NCBI RefSeq assembly: GCF_900091955.1
Contig: NZ_FMDF01000167.1
Coordinates: forward strand, 1 to 35,822
Source: Streptomyces sp. Ncost-T10-10d
GTDB lineage: Bacteria; Actinomycetota; Actinomycetes; Streptomycetales; Streptomycetaceae
DNA: 35,822 nt
Direction of reading: 5' to 3'
Shown here piece by piece: positions 8,104 through 15,935 of the stretch (its first letter is position 1; each line of letters opens with the position of its first letter). A model generated the notes under the pieces. The model did no database searches. It was not told where the DNA came from and saw only the letters and a program-made list of their open reading frames with translations. Made by a program: the position numbers and the translations under genes.

Positions 8104-8342
8104 CCGGTCAGCGTACGGAGGGCGCGCTCCTCCCGCACCCGAGATGAACCGCACCGAGCAGCACCGTCGCGCCCGGGGGAGGAGCGTGAACCGCTGGCAG
8201 TACCAGTGGCCGCCCGCCGGGTCGTACACCGCTGCCCGCGGCCAGGCCGGATCGTCCGCCATGCCCGCCCCGTACAGGAAGGCCAGGGTGTTGACCGGAA
8301 GTGCCGGTCGCCCGGCGCGAACAGGGGCCTGTCCGTCCCGCC

Positions 8343-8986
8343 TCATCGCGGGGGCATCAGGACCGTGTCGACGATGTGGACCGTCGCGTTGGCGGTCGGG
8401 ACATTGCCGCAGACGACGTTCGACGACTCGTTCACGGTGTACGTCATCCCTGAACCGGACGTGGTCAGTTCGCTCTTCTCCAGCGTGGCGAAGGAGCCCT
8501 TCTCCAGCTGCTTCGGTGTCAGTTTCCGACCGACCACGTGGTACGTCAGTACCTTCGTGAGTGCCGCCTTGTCGGCGAGCAGCTTGTTCAGGTCCGCCTG
8601 CGGGATCTTGGCGAAGGCGTCGTCGGTGGGCGCGAACACCGTGATGTTCTGAGCGTTGTTCAGAGTGTCCACCAGGCCGGCCTTCTTGACCGCGGCGACC
8701 AGGGTGGAGAGTGCCGGGTTGTTCGAGGCGGCCGTCGCGACCGGGGCCTTCGCCATGCCGGTGAAGGAGCCCGCGCCGTCCTTCGGTACGGAGGAAAGGC
8801 CGGGCCGAACGGCTCGTTCGTGTGCACCGAGCCGTCGGCCTCGGCGGGCGACGACGCCTCGGCCGAACCGGCGCCGGAACCGGACGAGTTGTCCTTCGAG
8901 TCGGTGGAGCAGGCGGCCAGGGCGAGTGGCAGGGCAACCGCTGCGGACAGGGCGACTGCGGGACGGCGGACGTGAAGGGCCTTCAT
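8343..8986 (-). pseudogene. Fasciclin-domain lipoprotein (MPT70/MPT83-like), frameshifted
   Basis: ATG 8986 (ribosome site GGGAGAA) begins a lipoprotein signal with the lipobox LALAAC, then a Ser/Gly/Ala linker up to EPFGPA. In that phase the frame then runs into junk. The next phase carries a complete fasciclin domain, from MAKAPVATAASNNPALSTLV to VVCGNVPTANATVHIVDTVL and the stop at 8343. Inserting one base at about 8795-8798 joins the two, gives about 214 residues, and restores a cysteine after FGPA. MPT70-like proteins pair that cysteine with the one in VVCGNV. So the gene is either a fresh pseudogene or carries a sequencing error. In mycobacteria MPT70 and MPT83 are secreted SigK-regulon proteins, and a SigK/RskA pair lies about 3.5 kb away here. 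The upstream MoCo gene is 125 bp away on the same strand. Confidence 0.8.
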
Positions 8987-9111
8987 GGGGTTCTCCCGGA
9001 TCGTTTGAGTGATGATGTGATTACTTTTGGTGATGGCTCGGGGTGTGGTGAGCCGTGCTCCGTGGAGCGGGTGGTGCGGTCGGGGTGTGCCCCGGCTCGG
9101 TGTGCCCCGGC

Positions 9112-10739
9112 TCAGGGCACGTCGATCACCACCGAGTGCCAGCCGGTCGCACCGTTGGGCACGGTGCCTACGCGATCGCCGGTCTGGGTGGCGCCGGTTC
9201 CGTCGGTGGCGCGAACCTCAAGGGTGTGCCTGCCGGATGTGGCGGGCCACTGCCACACCCACTGGCGCCAGGTGTCCTGGGTGTCCGCGGCAGCCAGCCG
9301 TGCCGTGTGCCACTCCCCACCGTCCACCCGGACCTCAACCCTGGAGATGCCGCGGTGCTGGGCCCAGGCCACCCCGGCCACCGGCACGATGCCGGCCTTC
9401 GGGGAGGCGAACGGACGGGGGTGTCGATCCGCGACTCGGTCTTGACCGGTGCCTCCTGGGCCCAGCTCCGTCGGACCCAGTAGGCGTCGTAGGCATCGAA
9501 CGTGGTGAGTTCGATGTCCTTGATCCACTTGCACGCGGACACGTATCCGTACAGGCCGGGAACGACCATCCGGACCGGGAAGCCGTGCTCGAAGGGAAGT
9601 GGCTCGCCGTTCATGCCGAAAGCGAGCATCGCGTCGCGCCCGTCCATGACCGCCTCGACCGGTGTGCCGATCGTCATGCCGTCGACGGAACGCGCCACGA
9701 TCTGGTCGGCGGGCCCGCCCTTCGACGGCGGGCGCACCCCGGCATCGCGCAACAGATCGGCCAGTCGTACGCCGAGCCACCTGGCGTTGCCGATGTAAGG
9801 GCCGCCGACCTCGTTGGAGACGCAGGTCAACGTGATGTCGCGCTCGATGACCTGCCTTCGCAGCAGGTCGTGGAAGCCGACGGTGACGGGCCGCGCCACA
9901 CCCTTGCCATGGATCTCCAGCTGCCATGTGCCGGCGTCGACGCGTGGCACGACCAGAGCCGTGTCCACCCGGTAGAAGTCCTCGTTCGGGGTGATGAACG
10001 AGCTCAGCCCCCGGACCCTCAGATCGGCGCCCGCCGGGACCGCCGGTGCGGCGGAATGCGGTACCGGGAGGACCAGGTCATGACGTGAAGCGGAGGCTCC
10101 GGCCTGGACAAAGGACGTGAGCCGCCGCCCCAGGAGTCCCGCGCCGACGGAGGCCACCGTCGCGGCGGTCGCCGCGACCACGAAGCCACGGCGGTCGAAG
10201 ATGCCGTTCGTCTCTGTGTCCCTCTCACCAGCCGCGGGAGAGGGACGCAGAGCCGGTGTGAGCCGTCCGACCAGGAGATACAGCACTCCTACGGCCACCG
10301 CGGCACCCACCACCGAAGGCAGCGCGTCGGCAGGCGCGCCCTCCGGACGCCCTGCCGCCGCCACTGCCCCTACCAGACCGAAGACCAGGACGGCGGCTGA
10401 ACCGAGCCGCCGGTGCCGCAGTGCCAGCACCCCGACCGTCATGGCGAAGAGCGCCAAAAGGATCAGGATTCCGAGCTGGAGCACCAGCTTGTCGGCGGTA
10501 CCGAAGTTCCGTACGGCGAAGTCCCTCACGGCCGGGGGAGTGCGGTCGATCACCGCACCGCCCACTGCCGTGACCGGGCCCGCCTCGGGACGTACGACAG
10601 CCGCGACCAGCTCGGCGACCGCCAGGGCGCAGAACCCGGCGATCAGACCGCTGAGCGCGGCGAGGGCGGCGCGCGCCCAGCCCGGTCGCCGGGACCAAGT
10701 GGCCCCGGTTCGCTGCGAATCGTCTCGGTCTTCACTCAC
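9112..10739 (-). pseudogene. Membrane-anchored molybdopterin-dependent oxidoreductase (sulfite-oxidase fold), frameshifted
   Basis: GTG 10739 opens a protein with about five N-terminal membrane helices (residues about 20-165) and a twin-arginine-like segment at 182-186 (DRRGF) before another hydrophobic stretch. A sulfite-oxidase-type molybdopterin domain follows, whose molybdenum-ligand cysteine is Cys306 in TLTCVSNEVGG. The phase breaks after TESRIDTP. The C-terminal dimerisation domain (SPKAGIVPVAGVAWAQHRGIS to WHSVVIDVP) continues one phase over. One extra G in the run at 9417-9421 would give a single protein of about 542 residues. Known relatives are bacterial membrane-bound MoCo oxidoreductases of undefined substrate. 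A SigK-like promoter abuts the start codon. It is either a genuine pseudogene or a homopolymer error. Confidence 0.8.
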
Positions 10740-10745
10740 AACGGG

Positions 10746-10774
10746 GATTCGTCGCCCTGCGTCGGACGGATTGG
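10746..10774 (-). promoter_or_regulatory. SigK-type promoter of the molybdopterin oxidoreductase gene, apparently leaderless
   Basis: On the minus strand CCAATCC (10774-10768) and CGAATC (10751-10746) are separated by exactly 16 bp. The same CCAATCC-N16-CGRATC arrangement precedes the sigK gene at 13922-13894. It resembles the mycobacterial SigK promoter as I recall it (a CCATCC-like -35 and a CGAAT-like -10). The -10 element ends 6 nt from the GTG start, so transcription should begin at or next to the start codon. The rest of 10740-11000 shows no gene. Confidence 0.6.
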
Positions 10775-11000
10775 TCTGTCACCCGATCGGGTGTGAGTCT
10801 TTCCGGCCGATCCCGGGCGGCACCTATGACGCATCACAGCCGAGAGGCATCCGGAGGCGGAGGGGGTCAGGCCGGTGCCTGCCACTCGGGGGAGGGGTGT
10901 GACGGGGCAGCGGCGACGCACGACCGCGCCGGTCGCGGCAGCGGCGACGCCGGTGGCACCGCTGCTGATGGGCTTCCTGCCGATCGGCGGGATCGCGCCA

Positions 11001-12365
11001 TCAGCCCAGGCCGCGTGCCCGTTCGAACCGGGCCCGTGCCTCCGCCAGGTCGACGAGCGGATCCGGGTAGTCGATCGCGGTCCGGCGCGGCCCGGTCAGT
11101 TTCCACGGCTCATGGATCTCGCCGTCCGCCAGTTCCGCAAGCTCCGGCACCCAGCGGCGCACGTAGGCGCCGCGCGGATCGAACCGCTTGCCCTGGATCA
11201 CCGGGTTCAGGACCCGGTTGGGACGGGTGTCGGTGCCGGTACCCGCCATCCACTGCCAGTTGAGCTGATTGTTCGCCAGGTCGCCGTCGACCAGCAGGTC
11301 CAGGAAGTGCCGGGCACCCACCCTCCAGTCCGCGTAGAGCGTCTTGGTGAGGAAGCAGGCCACGAGCATCCGGCCGCGGTTGTGCATCCAGCCCTCGTAC
11401 GCCAGCTGTCGCATCGCAGCGTCGACCAGCGGATAGCCTGTGCGCCCCGCGCGCCAGGCCTCGACCTCGTCCTCGTCGGACCGCCAGCGGTCGTGCCGCG
11501 TGCGGTAGTCCTCCCAGGCGGCGTCCGGCCGTGCGGCGAGCACCTGGTGATGGAAGTCCCGCCACGCCAGCTGGCGTACAAACGCGTCGGCGCCCGGTCC
11601 GCCCCGCTGCCTCGCCCGATTGATCACTTCGGCCGCCGAGAGACAGCCGAAGTGGAGGTGGGGGGAGAGCCTGGAGGTCACGTCACCGGCGAGATCGTCG
11701 TGACCGCTCTCGTAGTCGGCCAGGGGGCCGTGCAGCCAGGACGACAGCAGCCGGCGTCCGGCCGACTCGCCGCCCCTGGCGAGCCCGGGGGAGACCCCGG
11801 TCACCTGTGCCCGTTCCGGCAACGGCCCGGACTCCACGCCGTCCGGCAGCCGCACCGCGCGTGGCGCGGTCAGTGTTCCCCGTACTCCCGCCGCCTGCCA
11901 ACGGCGCAAGTACGGCGTGAACACCGCGAAGTGATCACGGCCCGCCGGGACGATCCGGCCCGGGGCGATCGCGGTGACAACCGCGTCGTGGACGTGCAGG
12001 GTGCAGCCGACGGCTGCCAGAGCCGTATGCAGCCGCCCCTCGCGACGCATCGCGTACCCGCTCACCCCGCCGGCGATGTGCAGGCTCCGCGCACCGGTCT
12101 CCACGACCACGGCACGGGCAGCGGCCACCACGTCGGCGTCCCGGACGACGAGCCGTCCGCCGCGGCGGCGCAGCCCCGCGTCGAGGTCGGAGAGGCAGTC
12201 GGCGAGGAACGCCCGCCGGTTCGGCGCGTCGAAGCCGGCCCGGTGGATGCCCTTGTCGCGCACGAACAGCGGTACGACGGCATCCGCGTCCCGCACCGCG
12301 GCCAGCAGCACCGGGTTGTCGTGCACCCGCAGGTCGGAGGTGAACAGTGCCACGGAGACAGTCAT
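11001..12365 (-). CDS. phr: Deoxyribodipyrimidine photolyase / cryptochrome-family protein
   Basis: This 454-residue protein starts at ATG 12365 behind GGAAGGG. It has the N-terminal alpha/beta photolyase domain (MTVSVALFTSDLRVHDNPVL), which binds the antenna chromophore, and a C-terminal FAD-binding domain. The FAD domain shows RLSPHLHFGCLSAAEV, WRDFHHQVL, YEGWMHNRGRMLVACFLTK, WQWMAGTGTDTRPNRVLNP and Q-G-KRFDP, all typical of class I CPD photolyases that use blue light to split pyrimidine dimers. The length is normal and no motif is missing. It lies just downstream of rskA on the same strand, separated by a hairpin, so it may be partly read from the SigK operon. Confidence 0.92.
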   Translation of the reverse strand: MTVSVALFTSDLRVHDNPVLLAAVRDADAVVPLFVRDKGIHRAGFDAPNRRAFLADCLSDLDAGLRRRGGRLVVRDADVVAAARAVVVETGARSLHIAGGVSGYAMRREGRLHTALAAVGCTLHVHDAVVTAIAPGRIVPAGRDHFAVFTPYLRRWQAAGVRGTLTAPRAVRLPDGVESGPLPERAQVTGVSPGLARGGESAGRRLLSSWLHGPLADYESGHDDLAGDVTSRLSPHLHFGCLSAAEVINRARQRGGPGADAFVRQLAWRDFHHQVLAARPDAAWEDYRTRHDRWRSDEDEVEAWRAGRTGYPLVDAAMRQLAYEGWMHNRGRMLVACFLTKTLYADWRVGARHFLDLLVDGDLANNQLNWQWMAGTGTDTRPNRVLNPVIQGKRFDPRGAYVRRWVPELAELADGEIHEPWKLTGPRRTAIDYPDPLVDLAEARARFERARGLG

Positions 12366-12438
12366 GGGGGTGTGCCCTTCCCGGAGTCGGTCATGCCGTC
12401 CCCGCGCAACGGGTTGTCACGGCTCTGCTCGGTGAACG

Positions 12439-12470
12439 CGGTCCGCCGGACGAGTCCGCCCGGCGGACCG
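12439..12470. terminator. Hairpin between rskA and photolyase gene
   Basis: A perfect 11-bp inverted repeat (CGGTCCGCCGG/CCGGCGGACCG) with a 10-nt loop begins 7 bp past the rskA stop. No U-run follows. It is probably the terminator or a partial terminator of the sigK-rskA operon. Confidence 0.6.
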
Positions 12471-12476
12471 GCCCGG

Positions 12477-13274
12477 TCATGCTGCCGGAAAATTCATCAG
12501 CGTCAGCGGCGCGGACGTCGGCTGCGCGGAGCCGCCGGCCGGTTCCATCGTGATTCCTATGCCCGATGCACCGTCGACCGGGCCGTCCAGCAGGACGGCG
12601 TCGCTCGCGGCCCGGGTGTTCATCAGCCCGGCGGAACGCATGGTGCCGTGGTCGTCGAACCACAGCTGATACACCTTGCCACTGGGCGGCTGCCGCATTC
12701 CCGAGGTCATGAACACGGCCCGGTTCTCACTCTGCGAGACCACGACCGTTCCCTTCGTACCGTCCTTCATCGTGCCGGAGGAGGCCTTGGCGTCCGGAGC
12801 GGCGAGGACCTGCGCCATCCGCTCGTTCCACTGCTGCGACGCCCGCGCCTCCTGCCGGGCGTCCTGGGCCGCCCGGTACTGCCAGACGGCGATCCCGCCG
12901 AATCCGACGGCGGCGGCGAGACAGGCGGCGAGCGCGTACCTCGGCCACCAGCCACCCAGCCCCGTACTGCCGGCGCCCCGCCCCGTTGTGCTGTCGCCCC
13001 GGGCCGCCGTGCCGCCCGAGCGGTCCCGACCGGCGCCCGACGGAGACTCCTGCCGTACGGTCGTGATCTCCCGCAGCACCCTGTCCCGCAGCCCTCGCGG
13101 TGAGGTCTCGGCCACCGCGAGGCCCAGTCGGGTGGCGGTCTCGGACAGCTCGCGCACCTCGACAGCGCAGGCCGCACAGTCGCCGAGATGCCGTTCGAAG
13201 TCCACCCGCTCGGTGTCCGACAGTGCGTGCAGGGCGTATGCCCCGGTCAGCGTGTGCAGTTCGGCGTTGCTCAT
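12477..13274 (-). CDS. rskA: RskA-family anti-sigma factor
   Basis: This 265-residue single-pass membrane protein has an N-terminal anti-sigma zinc-finger-like domain with H29, C33 and C36 in RHLGDCAACAVEV, a Gly/Ser/Thr-rich linker, a membrane helix at about 112-131 (RYALAACLAAAVGFGGIAVW), a short coiled segment, and an extracytoplasmic RskA C-terminal domain (VYQLWFDDHGTMRSAGLM, GIGITMEPAGGS). Its start overlaps the sigma-factor stop by 4 nt (ATGA), the classic coupling of an ECF sigma and its anti-sigma. It is expected to hold SigK at the membrane until proteolysis releases it. Confidence 0.9.
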   Translation of the reverse strand: MSNAELHTLTGAYALHALSDTERVDFERHLGDCAACAVEVRELSETATRLGLAVAETSPRGLRDRVLREITTVRQESPSGAGRDRSGGTAARGDSTTGRGAGSTGLGGWWPRYALAACLAAAVGFGGIAVWQYRAAQDARQEARASQQWNERMAQVLAAPDAKASSGTMKDGTKGTVVVSQSENRAVFMTSGMRQPPSGKVYQLWFDDHGTMRSAGLMNTRAASDAVLLDGPVDGASGIGITMEPAGGSAQPTSAPLTLMNFPAA

Positions 13275-13855
13275 ACGCTCACCCCGAGACAGTCGCGCAG
13301 CCGGATCAGCCCGTCGCGCAGTCGTGTCTTGATCGTCCCGAGCGGTACGGAGAGCAGCTCCGACACTTCGCGGTAGGTCAGCCCCCGGTAGTAGGCGAGG
13401 GTCACGGACTGCCGTTGCAGCTCGGAGAGCGTCCGCATGCAGCGGCGGACCTGTTCGCGCTCCAGCCGGCTCTCCACCTGCTCGGTGACCTCGTCGAAGG
13501 CGGGCGTACGGTCCAGCAGTGCCGCCCTGTGCTCACGGGCCGCCGATGCCTCGGCCGAACGCACCCGGTCCACGGCCCGGCGGTGAGCAAGCGTCAGCAC
13601 CCAGTTCATCGCGCTGCCTCGGGAGGCCCGGAACCGAGGGGCCGTCCGCCACACCTCGACCAGGACTTCCTGCGCGACCTCCTCCGACTGGGCGGGATCG
13701 CGCAGCACGCTCCGTACCAGCCCGAGGACGGGCCCGCTGACCGCGTCGTACACCTGGGTGAAGGCATCCTGGTCGCCCCGGGCGACCAGCCCCATCAGCG
13801 ACTGGAGATCGGGCCCCGCCGAGGGCGCTCCGCTGATGTACACGGCTTCTTTCAC
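13271..13855 (-). CDS. sigK: ECF RNA polymerase sigma factor, SigK type
   Basis: This 194-residue ECF sigma factor has region 2 at about 30-100 (DAFTQVYDAVSGPVLGLVRS, EEVAQEVLVEVWRTAPRF, AMNWVLTLAHRRAVDRVR) and region 4 at about 139-190 (LSELQRQSVTLAYYRGLTYR, EVSELLSVPLGTIKTRLRDG). GTG 13855 is chosen because GGGAGGAAG lies 5 nt upstream; the frame stays open far beyond, but that part is not protein-like. It is paired with an RskA-type anti-sigma, which together with the region 2/4 sequence points to the SigK subgroup. A promoter of the same form as that of the nearby MoCo gene precedes it, implying autoregulation. Confidence 0.9.
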   Translation of the reverse strand: MKEAVYISGAPSAGPDLQSLMGLVARGDQDAFTQVYDAVSGPVLGLVRSVLRDPAQSEEVAQEVLVEVWRTAPRFRASRGSAMNWVLTLAHRRAVDRVRSAEASAAREHRAALLDRTPAFDEVTEQVESRLEREQVRRCMRTLSELQRQSVTLAYYRGLTYREVSELLSVPLGTIKTRLRDGLIRLRDCLGVSV

Positions 13856-13893
13856 GCGGGCTTCCTCCCTGATCGCACATCGGTTCTCCGAGT

Positions 13894-13922
13894 GATCCGG
13901 AGCCGACGGCAGCACGGATTGG
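13894..13922 (-). promoter_or_regulatory. Autoregulatory SigK-type promoter of sigK-rskA
   Basis: On the minus strand CCAATCC (13922-13916), a 16-bp spacer and CGGATC (13899-13894) match the element before the MoCo oxidoreductase gene in both sequence and spacing. The expected transcript start, about 13887, leaves a 5' leader of about 32 nt before GTG 13855. Confidence 0.6.
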
Positions 13923-14044
13923 TCAGTGCGCGAGATCCTTCCACGCATTCCGAAATTCGCGATACATCGTGATTGACGCGTCCGGGTGAACGCGATATGT
14001 TCGTTCGCGAGTATTCGAAGGCGAAGTGAGAGGCGGTGGGGTGA

Positions 14045-14707
14045 GTGGCCAAGCGGCGAAAGCTCGGCAATCCACTGGCGCTGACGGTCATGGTGCTGCT
14101 CGCCGAGCGTTCCATGCATCCGTACGAGATCGCCCAGACGCTTCGCCGTCGCGGCAAGGAACACAGCGTCAAGATCAATTTCGGCTCGCTGTACACCGTC
14201 GTCCAGAACCTGGAGAAGCACGGTTACGTCGAGGTCGCGGGCGTCCAGCGGCAGGGCAACCGCCCCGAGCGCACGCTCTACGGCATCACCGGGGCCGGGC
14301 GTGCGGAAATGCTCGACTGGCTCTCCGATCTGCTCGCTGTTCCGGCCGTCGAATACCCGGTCTTCGAGACGGCCCTCTCGCTTCTGCCGGTGCTGCCGCC
14401 GGAGGATGTGGCGGAGCTGATGGAGACCCGGGGGGCGGCGCTGGCGGTCCAGGCCGCGGCTCTCCGGGGGGTCCTCGGTCAGCTGGGGGAGAAGCTGCCC
14501 CGCGTCTTCGTCGTCGAGACCGAGTATCAGCTCCACATGATCGACGCACAGCTGGAGTGGATCAAGAGCTTCCACAAGGAACTCACCGACGCCTCGATCA
14601 GCGGCATCGAGGAGTGGAAGTCCTTCCATGAAACCGGTGAAGTCCCTCAGGACTGGCAGGACTTGGACCAGCAGGAGATGGTTCTCGACCCTGAGCGGAA
14701 GGCGTAG
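14045..14707 (+). CDS. PadR-family transcriptional regulator
   Basis: This 220-residue protein starts at GTG 14045. Residues about 8-90 form a PadR winged helix (LALTVMVLLAERSMHPYEIA, FGSLYTVVQNLEKHGYVEV, R-TLYGITGAG). The C-terminal half is helical, like the Vir_act_alpha_C extension used for dimerisation. It is divergent from sigK, with about 190 bp between, and lies upstream of a DrrAB-type exporter on the same strand. PadR proteins next to such exporters usually repress them until a toxic ligand binds. A pair of CGCGATA-containing elements at about 13959 and 13991 could be part of its operator, but this is weak. Confidence 0.88.
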   Translation: MAKRRKLGNPLALTVMVLLAERSMHPYEIAQTLRRRGKEHSVKINFGSLYTVVQNLEKHGYVEVAGVQRQGNRPERTLYGITGAGRAEMLDWLSDLLAVPAVEYPVFETALSLLPVLPPEDVAELMETRGAALAVQAAALRGVLGQLGEKLPRVFVVETEYQLHMIDAQLEWIKSFHKELTDASISGIEEWKSFHETGEVPQDWQDLDQQEMVLDPERKA

Positions 14708-14728
14708 TAGAAGCGACACCGCAGAAAA

Positions 14729-14780
14729 AGACCCCGGTGGGAGCTGTTGGAGCAGCAACCGCCGGGGTCTCGAACCCCGG
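14729..14780. promoter_or_regulatory. Competing hairpins with terminator and T-loop-like motif
   Basis: ACCCCGG at 14731-14737 and again at 14774-14780 can each pair with the single CCGGGGT at 14762-14768, so two hairpins are mutually exclusive. The left one extends to AGACCCCGG/CCGGGGTCT (9 bp, with inner pairs), and on the minus strand it is followed directly by TTTTT, the form of an intrinsic terminator. The right one on the minus strand reads CGGGG-TTCGAGA-CCCCG, which looks like a tRNA T-arm. On the plus strand the structure could terminate padR or attenuate the exporter genes. No complete tRNA cloverleaf could be assembled. Confidence 0.45.
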
Positions 14781-14921
14781 ACCGGCCATGCCGTGAAGGC
14801 GAGCCGGGCGATCGAGGTGCGGCACACCCAGGATAGCCCGGCGCTCTTCACGCGGATCGGCTCGGCATACCCGAGTGCTCGGTGGACCCGGGCACCCCGC
14901 TGACCACAGGAGAGCTCTGTC

Positions 14922-15935
14922 ATGAGCACCCGTGCGCCCGCAGTGGCGGCGCGAAATCTGATCAAGACCTATCCCGGCGATGTCACCGCACTGGGCGGCA
15001 TGGACCTCGACGTCGATGCCGGCACGGTCTTCGGACTCCTCGGCCCCAACGGCGCCGGCAAGTCCACCACCGTCAAGATCCTCACCACCCTGGCCCGCCC
15101 CGACTCCGGCACCGCGACCGTCGCCGGACACGACGTCCTGCGCCACCCCGACCGGGTCCGCCGCGCGATCGGCGTCGTCGCCCAGAAGTCCGGCGCCGAC
15201 CCGGTCTCCACCGGTCGCGAGAACCTCCTGCTCCAGGGGAGGCTGTATGGGATGCGGGGCGCCGCCGTCCAACGCCGCGCCGATGAACTGCTGGACCGCT
15301 TCGACCTCGCCGACGCCGCGAAGCGCCAGGTCAAGGGCTACTCCGGCGGTATGCAGCGACGCCTCGACGTGGCGCTCGGCCTGGTCCACCGCCCCGAGGT
15401 GCTCTTCCTCGACGAACCCACCACCGGACTCGACCCCGAGGCCCGCACAGCCATGTGGGACGAGATCTCCCGGCTGGCCGGCGACGAGGGGCTGACCATC
15501 GTCCTCACGACGCACTATCTGGAGGAGGCCGACCGGCTCGCCGAGCGCATCGCGATCGTCGACCGCGGCCGGGTCGTCGTCGAGGGCAGCCCCGACGAAC
15601 TCAAGGGCGAACTACGGGGCGATGCCGTCCGCATGGAGCTGCGCGCCGAAGGCGATGCAAGGGCGATCGACGCCGCGCTGACCGGACTGCCCGGGGTGTA
15701 CGAGGCGCTGGTCGACGGCCGCCGGGTGAGCGTCCGTGCCGAGGACGGCGCCGCGGCGGTTCCCGTGCTGCTCGCCGCCCTGGAGCGGGCCGGTGCGGCG
15801 GTCGCCGCCGCCACCGTGGCCCGCCCCTCCCTCGACGACGTCTATCTGCGCTATGCCGGACGCCGTTTCTCCGAGGCCGAAGCGACGGACGCCCGCCAGG
15901 CCCCTGCCCTCGCCCCCGCAGGAGGCACCCGATGA
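14922..15935 (+). CDS. DrrA-type ABC transporter ATP-binding protein
   Basis: This 337-residue cytoplasmic ATPase has Walker A GPNGAGKST at 41-49, signature YSGGMQRRL at 140-148 and Walker B VLFLDEP at 160-166, followed by the switch His in TTHYLEEADRLAER. The C-terminal part of about 110 residues is the extra domain of daunorubicin-resistance ATPases. AGGAG at 14907-14911 precedes ATG 14922. Its stop overlaps the start of the permease gene by 4 nt. It is expected to power drug or lipid export through the following permease, under the PadR protein upstream. Confidence 0.93.
   Translation: MSTRAPAVAARNLIKTYPGDVTALGGMDLDVDAGTVFGLLGPNGAGKSTTVKILTTLARPDSGTATVAGHDVLRHPDRVRRAIGVVAQKSGADPVSTGRENLLLQGRLYGMRGAAVQRRADELLDRFDLADAAKRQVKGYSGGMQRRLDVALGLVHRPEVLFLDEPTTGLDPEARTAMWDEISRLAGDEGLTIVLTTHYLEEADRLAERIAIVDRGRVVVEGSPDELKGELRGDAVRMELRAEGDARAIDAALTGLPGVYEALVDGRRVSVRAEDGAAAVPVLLAALERAGAAVAAATVARPSLDDVYLRYAGRRFSEAEATDARQAPALAPAGGTR

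Noticed and set aside
8990..9050. A SigK-type promoter directly before the fasciclin gene
   Set aside because: The best match (TAATCA and CGATCC) has a 14-bp spacer and lies too close to the ribosome site; the gene may be read from the upstream promoter at 10746-10774.
10875..13103. A 742-codon plus-strand open frame whose first residues look like a signal peptide ending SAQAACPFEPGPC
   Set aside because: It is antisense to the photolyase and rskA genes, whose protein motifs are clear. Its composition is the Arg/Pro/Gly-rich pattern of a GC-rich shadow frame.
14760..14860. Complete tRNA on the minus strand suggested by CGGGG-TTCGAGA-CCCCG
   Set aside because: No 7-bp acceptor partner, D-arm or anticodon arm could be assembled around the T-arm-like hairpin, so only the hairpin is reported.
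13856..14965. Long N-terminal extension of the SigK frame
   Set aside because: The extension runs through the padR gene on the opposite strand, and a strong ribosome site marks GTG 13855.
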